64,000 nt of DNA from Candidatus Albibeggiatoa sp. nov. BB20. GTDB taxonomy: Bacteria > Pseudomonadota > Gammaproteobacteria > Beggiatoales > Beggiatoaceae. Location: NCBI GenBank assembly GCA_016744725.1, contig JADGDW010000002.1, forward strand, positions 9,381 through 73,380. The letters run 5' to 3'. Both the position numbers and the translations under genes were made by a program. Position 1 is the first letter of the stretch. Every line of letters begins with the position of its first letter. Below, in pieces: positions 28,414 to 36,211 of this stretch. Under the pieces are notes generated by a model. It had not been told where the DNA came from and searched no databases. It was given only the letters and a program-made list of their open reading frames with translations.

Positions 28414-30696
28414 TTAGACTTCAGATGCTTCTAGCTTACTATCTTGACCTTCTGTTGATTCAATTAACAAATCATCATCTTTGACTTGAACTGTTACATG
28501 TCCACCTTTTTCCAAATGCCCAAATAACAACTCATTAGCCAATGCACGTTTCACTTTGTCTTGAATTAAGCGAGCCATTGGGCGTGCACCCATTTTCGGA
28601 TCATAGCCTTTTTTCGCTAGCCAGTGACGGGCTTCTTCATCCACTTGTAGCGTGACATTTTTCGCTTCTAATTGTGCTTCCAATTCAATCACAAATTTAT
28701 CAACCACATGCGCCACAATGTCTAATGGCAACGAATCAAATTGTACAATAGCATCTAAACGATTGCGGAATTCAGGGGTAAACAAACGTTTAATGGTTTC
28801 CATTGCATCACTGGTATGGTCTTGTGGACTAAAGCCCATAGAAGAGCGGTTTAAGTCTTCTGCCCCAGCATTGGTCGTCATGACTAAAATAATATTACGG
28901 AAATCGGTTTTACGGCCATTAGTATCAGTCAATTTACCGTGATCCATCACTTGCAATAACAAGTTAAATACATCGGGATGGGCTTTTTCAACTTCGTCTA
29001 ACAATAAGACCGCATGAGGAGTTTTGTTAATTGCCTCGGTCAATAAACCACCTTGGTCAAATCCAACATAACCTGGAGGCGCACCAATCAAACGCGAAAC
29101 AGTATGACGCTCCATATATTCCGACATATCAAATCGAATTAATTCAATACCAAGAATCTTAGCAAGCTGGCGTGTCACTTCCGTTTTACCTACACCCGTA
29201 GGCCCTGCAAACAGGAATGAACCAATCGGTTTTTCTTGATTACCTAAGCCCGAACGACTCATCTTAATCGCAGTGGCTAAAGTTGAAATTGCCATGTCTT
29301 GGCCAAACACCACCATTTTCAAATCACGCTCTAAATTACGCAATACATCTTTATCAGATAGAGAAACTGTTTTTGGTGGAATCCGAGCAATCTTGGCTAC
29401 AATGCTTTCAACATCAGTCACATTGATGGTTTTTTTGCGTTTTGATGGCGGCAATAAGCGTTGTTTTGCACCTGCCTCATCAATCACATCAATTGCTTTA
29501 TCTGGCAAATGGCGATCATGAATATATTTATTGGATAATTCAGCCGCAGCCCGCAATGCAGGTTGAGCAAATTTGATTTCATGATGTTCTTCAAACCGAG
29601 ATTTCAAACCTTTTAGAATCTGCACCGTTTCTTCAACACTGGGTTCAATTACATCAATTTTCTGAAACCGACGTGATAAAGCCCGATCTTTCTCAAAAAT
29701 ACCACGATATTCCTGATAAGTTGTCGAACCGATACATTTTAGTTCCCCTGAAGCCAATACAGGTTTAATCAAATTTGACGCATCCATCGCACCACCTGAA
29801 GCCGCACCTGCTCCGATAATGGTGTGGATTTCATCAATAAATAATACTGAATCAGGTTGTTTGCGTAATTGGGCAATCACGGATTTTAAGCGTTTTTCAA
29901 AATCGCCGCGATATTTTGTCCCCGCCAATAATGAACCCATATCCAGCGAATAAATAACACTTTCTTTCAATATTTCAGGCACTTTGCCCTCAACTATCAT
30001 TTTGGCTAAGCCTTCAGCAATTGCCGTTTTACCCACGCCAGCTTCACCCACATATAATGGATTATTTTTACGGCGGCGGCATAAAATCTGTAATGTGCGT
30101 TCCACTTCGTATTGGCGACCGATTAACGGATCAATTTTACCCAAAACAGCTTGTTCATTCAGGTTGACGGTATAGACTTCTAGCGGATTTTTTGCAGGTG
30201 CAGACTCTGCCCCAACTTCCTCATCTTGCGAAATTGGAATATCCGTATTATCGTTATCAACCTTAGATATGCCATGCGAAATGAAATTAACCACATCTAA
30301 ACGGGCAATATCTTGTTTGTCTAAAAAGTAAACTGCTTGTGATTCTCGTTCACCAAAGATAGAAACCAGCACATTTGCGCCTGTCACTTCCTTTTTGCCT
30401 GAAGATTGCACATGGAATACCGCGCGTTGTAATACTCGCTGAAAGCCCAACGTGGGTTGGGTCTCTCGTTCATCACGGCGTGATAATTTTGGCGTAGTGG
30501 TTTCTAAAAACTCCACTAAATCTTTGCGTAATGTGTCTAAATTCACACCACATGCACGCAATACATCAGCCGCAGTTGGATTTTCTGTCAAGGCTAAGAG
30601 TAAATGTTCGACTGTCATAAACTCATGCCGTTTTTGCTTCGCTGAATTAAAAGCATCACTTAATGTGAGCTCTAATTCTTTACTTAACATGCTCAT
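28414..30696 (-). CDS. clpA: ATP-dependent Clp protease ATP-binding subunit ClpA
   Basis: ClpA unfolds substrates for ClpP. From the ATG at 30696 (MSMLSKELELTLSDAFN), which has a GAGG site, it has 760 residues. It shows an N-domain with two Clp repeats (residues about 1-145), AAA+ module 1 with Walker A GEAGVGKTAIAEG, and module 2 with GPTGVGKTEVTRQ. A ClpP-loop region is expected near SRSGLGNQ and beyond. The C-terminus is rich in acidic residues. clpS lies 63 bp upstream on the same strand, the usual adaptor pairing. Confidence 0.97.
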   Translation of the reverse strand: MSMLSKELELTLSDAFNSAKQKRHEFMTVEHLLLALTENPTAADVLRACGVNLDTLRKDLVEFLETTTPKLSRRDERETQPTLGFQRVLQRAVFHVQSSGKKEVTGANVLVSIFGERESQAVYFLDKQDIARLDVVNFISHGISKVDNDNTDIPISQDEEVGAESAPAKNPLEVYTVNLNEQAVLGKIDPLIGRQYEVERTLQILCRRRKNNPLYVGEAGVGKTAIAEGLAKMIVEGKVPEILKESVIYSLDMGSLLAGTKYRGDFEKRLKSVIAQLRKQPDSVLFIDEIHTIIGAGAASGGAMDASNLIKPVLASGELKCIGSTTYQEYRGIFEKDRALSRRFQKIDVIEPSVEETVQILKGLKSRFEEHHEIKFAQPALRAAAELSNKYIHDRHLPDKAIDVIDEAGAKQRLLPPSKRKKTINVTDVESIVAKIARIPPKTVSLSDKDVLRNLERDLKMVVFGQDMAISTLATAIKMSRSGLGNQEKPIGSFLFAGPTGVGKTEVTRQLAKILGIELIRFDMSEYMERHTVSRLIGAPPGYVGFDQGGLLTEAINKTPHAVLLLDEVEKAHPDVFNLLLQVMDHGKLTDTNGRKTDFRNIILVMTTNAGAEDLNRSSMGFSPQDHTSDAMETIKRLFTPEFRNRLDAIVQFDSLPLDIVAHVVDKFVIELEAQLEAKNVTLQVDEEARHWLAKKGYDPKMGARPMARLIQDKVKRALANELLFGHLEKGGHVTVQVKDDDLLIESTEGQDSKLEASEV

Positions 30697-30759
30697 AACT
30701 AACCTCACTTTTTAAGATAGACAGGTATTCATTCGTCGCTTTAACCTGCCATCTGTGAT

Positions 30760-31086
30760 TCATATTTGCTCCATCGTACATAAGAGTGGATGTTGATTTT
30801 CTCGAGCGTAAGTATTGACTTGTGCGACTTTTGTTTCTGCGACTTCACGCGAATAAGTGCCACAAATCCCTTTTCCTTGTGTGTGAATTTGCCACATAAC
30901 GCGACTGGCGGCTTCGCTGGGCATACCAAAAAACACTTCTAAAATATGCACAACAAAGTCCATAGGCGTATAGTCATCATTCATCAGTATCACTTTGTAT
31001 AGAGGCGGTTTTTTTAGTTTTGGCCGCGCTTCTTCTACAACAAAGTTATCATCATAATCTGGGGTGCTATTGGGGGAATCTGCCAT
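30760..31086 (-). CDS. clpS: ATP-dependent Clp protease adaptor ClpS
   Basis: ClpS delivers N-degron substrates to ClpA. The 108-residue protein has a flexible N-terminal tail (residues 1-27) and the conserved core YKVILMNDDYTPMDFVVHIL, whose NDD motif and hydrophobic pocket bind N-terminal residues. QIHTQGKGICGTYSREVAE follows. It is upstream of and co-directional with clpA. Confidence 0.97.
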   Translation of the reverse strand: MADSPNSTPDYDDNFVVEEARPKLKKPPLYKVILMNDDYTPMDFVVHILEVFFGMPSEAASRVMWQIHTQGKGICGTYSREVAETKVAQVNTYARENQHPLLCTMEQI

Positions 31087-31323
31087 CGTTACAGCCGTAC
31101 CTTAAAAATTTATGCTTTCACTATTTAGAAGCTATTATTGCTAAGGTTATAATGTTCATGTGTTTTTGACAATCCCTAGTGAATTTTTTTATTTCAAGTT
31201 ATAAAAACAGTTTAGTTTGAGCTAAAAACACAGTATTTCAAGGCTTTTATTGTAAACTTATAAATAAATATAGTATAAAAACGTTGCTTAACAGCATGGT
31301 GGATAATTTTGGATATTTCAAGT

Positions 31324-31833
31324 ATGACACAAGATAATCAGTATCAAGAAAAAACTTTTTTACCTTTAGGTTTATGGCGTTATTACACCATGGTTTTGTA
31401 TGAAAGCCTGCTGTTATTTGCCGTATTATTTTTTGCAGGTATTTTAGTATTGCCACTTTCACATGCAGAAAATAGCCCAATTTATGCTTTATATCTTGGA
31501 ATAGTTAGTTTTGTCTATTTTGCATGGCAATGGCGACGTTCAGGACAAACTTTAGCGATGTCAACATGGAAGGTACGTTTGATTCAAGATGATAGGGATG
31601 CGGGGACTAAAATCAGTTGGTGGCAAGCTGTCAGACGTTTTGTCGTGGCCAGTGTGGTTTATTTAAGTTTTATTTTAGCCTGCTATTGGTCATTTTCTTC
31701 AGAACCAATTATGTGGTTAGCTTCAGTCTTATGGCTTATTTTCTTTTTAAATACAGTAAGCCCTTGGTTCGATATGCAGCGTAGAATGTGGCAAGACTTG
31801 GCTTCAGGTACAAGATTGGTTCGAGAAGTGTGA
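31324..31833 (+). CDS. RDD-family membrane protein
   Basis: From the ATG at 31324 (MTQDNQYQEKTFLPLGLWRY) it has 169 residues. Three to four membrane helices and a cytoplasmic segment GQTLAMSTWKVRLIQDD match the RDD domain; the first R and the later D residues that name the family are only partly preserved. Its function is unknown; family members are small inner-membrane proteins, some linked to ion or stress tolerance. It is divergent from clpS-clpA. Confidence 0.75.
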   Translation: MTQDNQYQEKTFLPLGLWRYYTMVLYESLLLFAVLFFAGILVLPLSHAENSPIYALYLGIVSFVYFAWQWRRSGQTLAMSTWKVRLIQDDRDAGTKISWWQAVRRFVVASVVYLSFILACYWSFSSEPIMWLASVLWLIFFLNTVSPWFDMQRRMWQDLASGTRLVREV

Positions 31834-32002
31834 GTATTTTTAACAGGACTCTGGGGTTATAACAAAAAAATATCTCCAACAGTTCTAATCTGTTTAATGA
31901 AGCTCTATCATCGTTGATTCAGCTTGCTTAAACATCAATATATTTAGATTTATCAAAGCAGTATATTCATATCATTTTTTTAAACACAAGTATTTATCAT
32001 CG

Positions 32003-32383
32003 ATGAAAAAATTAGATATTGAACAAATCATCCAAGCCCGTCTGCAAGATGCTAAAGTGTTATTAGATGCCTCAAGGTTTGATGGCTCTGTTTATTTATG
32101 TGGATATGCTGTGGAACTAGGTTTGAAAGCGTGTATTTGTAAAACCTTGCAATGGGATGAATATCCAACGACAAAAGGCTATCAAACATTTAAAACGCAT
32201 GACCTTGATATACTGTTACATTTAACGGGACAAGAAAATAGAGTAAAGCACGAAATGTTTACTGAATGGTCAATTGTTTCAAAGTGGAATCCAGAGACAA
32301 GATATAGTGCAGTAGGTACTGTCACTCAAATCCAAGCAACAAAAATGTTCGATGCAACCAAAGCCTTTTTAGAGGTATTATGA
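32003..32383 (+). CDS. HEPN-domain protein
   Basis: The 126-residue all-helical protein has the pattern of nucleotidyltransferase-associated HEPN proteins: ARLQDAKVLLDASRFDGSVY, LCGYAVELGLKACICKTL and FKTHDLDILLHLTGQE. A canonical RNase RX4-6H motif is not visible, so it may be a non-catalytic HEPN. It overlaps the next gene by four bases (ATGA), the arrangement of HEPN/MNT toxin-antitoxin or nucleotidyltransferase pairs. Confidence 0.75.
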   Translation: MKKLDIEQIIQARLQDAKVLLDASRFDGSVYLCGYAVELGLKACICKTLQWDEYPTTKGYQTFKTHDLDILLHLTGQENRVKHEMFTEWSIVSKWNPETRYSAVGTVTQIQATKMFDATKAFLEVL

Positions 32384-32766
32384 AAGAATTACTAAAAAAA
32401 TTTCAAAAAGCAGCACAACAAGTATCAGACTTGAAAGGTAGCTTTGATTTATTTGGCTTATTTCTACGAGAAGAAGCACCCAATAGATGGGATTTGCTCA
32501 TTTCGGCAGACTGGGCAAAGGAAGACGAGGCTGCAGCCATTAACTTGTTAATAGAATATTTGCGTAAAGAACTCAGTGATAAAGAAATACTTCTGCTTTC
32601 AAAAATTGTCGTTTTAGATGAGTATGATTCTATTTTAAATACTACAAACCAAATGACGATTATGAAAGATAATATTGTGACATTATCAGATACTGTTTTC
32701 TCTGGTATTCCTATCAAAAAAGCTTATATTTTAGCTGCACAAAACACAAGTAGTGCTACCGTTTAA
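32380..32766 (+). CDS. Degenerate nucleotidyltransferase-like partner of the HEPN protein
   Basis: The 128-residue protein has FDLFGLFLREEAPNRWDLLI (23-42), which lines up with the GSxxRG...DxDL core of minimal nucleotidyltransferases. The GS pair is lost and only one Asp remains. The rest (INLLIEYLRKEL, SKIVVLDEYD) is mixed helix/strand. It is translationally coupled to the HEPN gene and ends 15 bp before waaC. A non-catalytic antitoxin-like role is inferred; no functional evidence exists. Confidence 0.6.
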   Translation: MKELLKKFQKAAQQVSDLKGSFDLFGLFLREEAPNRWDLLISADWAKEDEAAAINLLIEYLRKELSDKEILLLSKIVVLDEYDSILNTTNQMTIMKDNIVTLSDTVFSGIPIKKAYILAAQNTSSATV

Positions 32767-32781
32767 TGACTCATTAATCCC

Positions 32782-33783
32782 ATGCGAATCCTAATTATAA
32801 AAACCTCATCACTTGGCGATATTATTCATACTTTGCCAGCCCTAAGCGATATGGCAAAACACTATCAAACTTTGCACTGCGATTGGGTTGTAGAAGAAGC
32901 CTTTAGTGAAATTCCTACTTGGCATCCTGCTATCACTCGGGTGATCCCTGTGGCAATCCGCCGCTGGCGACAAAATCCATGGCAAATGTGGAAAAATAAA
33001 GAATGGCAACAATGCAAGCAAGTGATTCAACAAGAAAAATATGACTATATTATTGATGCACAAGGTCTATTCAAAAGTGCCGTATTGACCGCCCAAGCCC
33101 GAGGCATTCGTTGTGGCTTAGATGGTAACTCTGCCCGCGAACCGATTGCAAGCTGGTTTTATCATAAAAAAATTACTGTTTCCAAAGCCCAACATGCGGT
33201 GATGCGGACTCGTTTACTGTTTGCCAGTTTACTCAACTATGAATTACCCACGGCTGAACCTATTTATGGGATTAAAAACAGCTTTCAAGTTGAAAAACAG
33301 CCTTATATCATCTTTCTACACGGTACGACATGGAAAACCAAACATTGGTATGATGAAAACTGGAGTGATTTAGCAAAATTGGTAACCAATCGAGGCTATC
33401 AAGTGCGTATTCCTTGGGGAAATGAGATTGAAAAGCAACGTGCGGAAAAAATAGCCACCAGCCATGACAATATCCAGATCATTGAAAAAGGCAATTTACA
33501 GCAACTTGCCTCTGAATTAGCTCAAGCAAAAGCGGTTGTTGGGGTTGATACGGGATTGGCTCATTTGGCCGCAGCACTAGATATTCCAAGCGTGACACTG
33601 TACGGTGCAACTAAAGCAGGCTTAACAGGTACGATGGGACAACAACAAATCCATTTAAATGCCCAATTTCCATGCGCGCCTTGTCTTAAAAAACAATGTT
33701 CGTATAAAACCGCACCTTTGCCACCTTGTTACCAAGATTTATCAGTTGATCGTGTGTGGCGAAGCTTAAAAGATTTATTGTAG
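32782..33783 (+). CDS. waaC: Lipopolysaccharide heptosyltransferase I
   Basis: WaaC adds the first heptose to Kdo2-lipid A. The 333-residue GT9 protein begins MRILIIKTSSLGDIIHTLPA, and shows YDYIIDAQGLFKSAVLTAQA, YIIFLHGTTWKTKHW and the nucleotide-sugar site VVGVDTGLAHLAAALDIPS. Length and motifs are typical of WaaC rather than WaaF. With gmhA it indicates heptose-containing LPS. It follows the HEPN pair by 15 bp, with no obvious functional link. Confidence 0.93.
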   Translation: MRILIIKTSSLGDIIHTLPALSDMAKHYQTLHCDWVVEEAFSEIPTWHPAITRVIPVAIRRWRQNPWQMWKNKEWQQCKQVIQQEKYDYIIDAQGLFKSAVLTAQARGIRCGLDGNSAREPIASWFYHKKITVSKAQHAVMRTRLLFASLLNYELPTAEPIYGIKNSFQVEKQPYIIFLHGTTWKTKHWYDENWSDLAKLVTNRGYQVRIPWGNEIEKQRAEKIATSHDNIQIIEKGNLQQLASELAQAKAVVGVDTGLAHLAAALDIPSVTLYGATKAGLTGTMGQQQIHLNAQFPCAPCLKKQCSYKTAPLPPCYQDLSVDRVWRSLKDLL

Positions 33784-33845
33784 TTAACCTCGACATTGCC
33801 TATACTTACGCTTTTTGATGTCTCGCTACTGATAGAGTAATTTTG

Positions 33846-34277
33846 ATGGAACAGTTTGTAGAGTTTGTAGGTAACCACCCACTTTTATTTGCCTCCTTTG
33901 CTGGCGTATTAGGGCTGTTAGTTTGGAATATCCTAGGCGATTCTATTCAGGGTATTAATAACATTACCGCCCAAATAGCCACTCTCAAAATTAATCATGA
34001 TGATGCCATTGTGCTTGATGTGCGTGAAGACAACGAGTTTGTGGAAGGTCACATTCTCGACGCAATGCACATTCCTTTGGGTTCATTATCTGCTAAAATA
34101 AAGAACTTAGAAAAATACCGCCAACACCCGATTATCGTCAGTTGCCGCAGTGGTAACCGTTCTAGCCATGCTTGCAATATTTTGAAAAAGAATGAGTTTG
34201 AACAGGTTTTTAATTTAAAAGGTGGCGTTATCGCTTGGGAAACAGCGGGTTTACCATTGACCAAGGGTCGTAAATAA
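33846..34277 (+). CDS. Membrane-anchored rhodanese-like protein (YibN type)
   Basis: The 143-residue protein has an N-terminal membrane helix (LLFASFAGVLGLLVWNILG) and a rhodanese domain. The domain has VLDVREDNEFVEGHI, MHIPLGSL and the active-site loop SCRSGNRSSHA with the catalytic Cys. It corresponds to YibN, found upstream of secB in many gammaproteobacteria, where a glutaredoxin gene often lies between; that gene is absent here. The start is the ATG at 33846, directly after an in-frame TTG. Confidence 0.88.
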   Translation: MEQFVEFVGNHPLLFASFAGVLGLLVWNILGDSIQGINNITAQIATLKINHDDAIVLDVREDNEFVEGHILDAMHIPLGSLSAKIKNLEKYRQHPIIVSCRSGNRSSHACNILKKNEFEQVFNLKGGVIAWETAGLPLTKGRK

Positions 34278-34299
34278 TTTAAACACAAGGGGAAATATT

Positions 34300-34791
34300 G
34301 TGGCAGAAGCAAATGCACAAGGACAGAAGAGCGAACAATTTGACATCCAAAAGATTTATTTAAAAGATTGCTCGTTTGAAGTGCCCAATGCACCAAACAT
34401 TTTTATAGTTCAAGATCAACAGCCCAGTCCAAAATATGAAGTGGCTTATGAATCTAAAGAAATACAAGCTGGAATGTATGAAGTGGTGCTTAATGTCACA
34501 GTGACTGTAATGCTTGGTGACCAAACTGCATTTTTAGTTGAAATCAAGCAAGCAGGCGTGTTTACTTTATCCAATATGCCTAAAGATAAATTGGCTTATA
34601 TGATTAATGGTGTTTGCCCTAACGTCTTATTCCCTTATGCTCGTGAAACTGTTTCTGAGTTGATTACACGTGGTGGATTCACGCCTCTTTACTTGCCGTT
34701 AATGAATTTTGAAGGCATGTACGTGCAAAAATTGCAGCAAGATGGTAAGTTGCAAGTACCTGAAAATATGCAATCTCCTTCTGCACAGTAA
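34300..34791 (+). CDS. secB: Protein-export chaperone SecB
   Basis: SecB holds preproteins unfolded and delivers them to SecA. The 163-residue protein starts at a GTG with a strong AAGGGG site. Landmarks are FDIQKIYLKDCSFEVPNAP, QAGVFTLSNMP and CPNVLFPYARETVSELITRG. gpsA starts three bases after its stop codon, the usual gammaproteobacterial order. Confidence 0.97.
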   Translation: MAEANAQGQKSEQFDIQKIYLKDCSFEVPNAPNIFIVQDQQPSPKYEVAYESKEIQAGMYEVVLNVTVTVMLGDQTAFLVEIKQAGVFTLSNMPKDKLAYMINGVCPNVLFPYARETVSELITRGGFTPLYLPLMNFEGMYVQKLQQDGKLQVPENMQSPSAQ

Positions 34792-34793
34792 AA

Positions 34794-35792
34794 ATGTCTG
34801 CAGACTCACCTATTCTCGTGTTAGGCGCAGGCTCTTGGGGGACTGCGCTAGCATTGGTGTTAGCCCGTAACGGCCATTCCATTTGGCTGTGGAGTCATGA
34901 ACAAGCTCACGTCGCGCAAATGCGTACAGAACAGCAAAATAGTCAATATTTACCTGATTATCCTTTTCCCGAACATATTAAAATTGTTGATGATTTAGTC
35001 CTTGTGGCCAAAACCAAACAAATTTTAATCGTTGTACCCAGTCATGCGTTTCATAGCACATTAAGCCAAATCAAACCCTATTTACAGCCCGATACCCATT
35101 TATGCTGGGCGACGAAAGGTTTTGAATATAAAACGGGTTTATTGTTACATGAAGTGGCGCACAATGTATTAGGCCAGCAAGCCTTTTCAGTGTTATCAGG
35201 GCCTTCATTTGCGAAAGAAGTGGCTAAGCAATTACCCACAGCCGTTACCATTGCCTCAGATGTTCAAAATCATGCCCAATTTTGGGTTAATGCGTTCCAT
35301 GACCCCTATTTTCGTCCTTATCTCAGTTCAGATTTAATTGGGGTGCAGATTGGTGGTGCGGTGAAAAACGTGATGGCGATTGCAGCAGGCATTGCAGATG
35401 GTTTGGGTTTTGGCGCAAATACTCGAGCGGCTTTAATTACACGCGGCTTGGCTGAAATGCTACGTTTAGGTATTGCGATGGGTGGTCAAGCCGAAACCTT
35501 CATGGGTTTGGCGGGTATGGGTGATCTGGTGCTCACGTGTACTGATAATCAATCACGTAATCGACGATTTGGTTTTGCTTTGGCACAAGGTCAAAAAAAC
35601 CATGATGAGATTTTAACTGAGATTGGTCAAGTAGTTGAGGGAGTTCATGCCGCACGTGAAGTGCATCATTTAGCCCAAAAATATCAAGTTGAAATGCCGA
35701 TTGTTGACCATGTACAGCAAGTATTAACCCAACAAATGACACCAAAACAAGCGGTACATTCTTTATTGTCTCGTGAAGTCAAAACCGAATAA
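34794..35792 (+). CDS. gpsA: Glycerol-3-phosphate dehydrogenase (NAD(P)+)
   Basis: GpsA makes sn-glycerol-3-phosphate for phospholipids. The 332-residue protein has the N-terminal motif VLGAGSWGTALALVLARNGH, the catalytic region SGPSFAKEVAKQLPTA, GAVKNVMAIAAGIADGLGFG (catalytic Lys) and TRGLAEMLRLG. It is the last gene of the rhodanese-secB-gpsA operon, and the ATG lies inside the secB termination context, so translation is probably coupled. Confidence 0.97.
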   Translation: MSADSPILVLGAGSWGTALALVLARNGHSIWLWSHEQAHVAQMRTEQQNSQYLPDYPFPEHIKIVDDLVLVAKTKQILIVVPSHAFHSTLSQIKPYLQPDTHLCWATKGFEYKTGLLLHEVAHNVLGQQAFSVLSGPSFAKEVAKQLPTAVTIASDVQNHAQFWVNAFHDPYFRPYLSSDLIGVQIGGAVKNVMAIAAGIADGLGFGANTRAALITRGLAEMLRLGIAMGGQAETFMGLAGMGDLVLTCTDNQSRNRRFGFALAQGQKNHDEILTEIGQVVEGVHAAREVHHLAQKYQVEMPIVDHVQQVLTQQMTPKQAVHSLLSREVKTE

Positions 35793-36211
35793 TATTTTTT
35801 CCTCGCTCTAAAATATCAGTGGTTCGAGAATCTTTAAAATACATCTTAAAATCAATCTGTTATCAAAGTTGATATATTTGTAATTGATTGAAATATTTTG
35901 TATTTTGTAAGAACTGGCCACAGTATTGAGGTACTAGAGTTGAGGAGTTTTATTAAGCACTTAAAAACACTCCATTCTTTCAAGAAAATCTATGATTGAT
36001 GCTTTGAATTATGCCAGCATCTATAGACGTATAAATTCATTTTTAAATCATCATTGATTTTGTTTTGATAAATATTAATAATTGGCTTTAAATTAAGAAG
36101 TTTTTATAATTTAGCCCAATATTCAATATAATATCTCTGACTTTAAATAATACTCTAAACAACAATAAGAGGATGATATTTAAAGTTATTAAGATGGGGG
36201 AGATGTATCTG
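35793..36211. other. Spacer upstream of the TonB-dependent receptor, with a promoter
   Basis: This very AT-rich 419-bp gap contains no recognisable gene or repeat. It holds one good sigma-70-like promoter (36082-36110) for the receptor. No Fur box could be read with confidence, so iron regulation remains unproven. Confidence 0.4.
36082..36110 (+). promoter_or_regulatory. Predicted sigma-70 promoter of the TonB receptor gene
   Basis: TTGGCT (36082-36087) and TATAAT (36105-36110) are separated by 17 bases, an ideal spacer. The -10 box is about 100 bp upstream of the chosen start codon. Confidence 0.55.
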
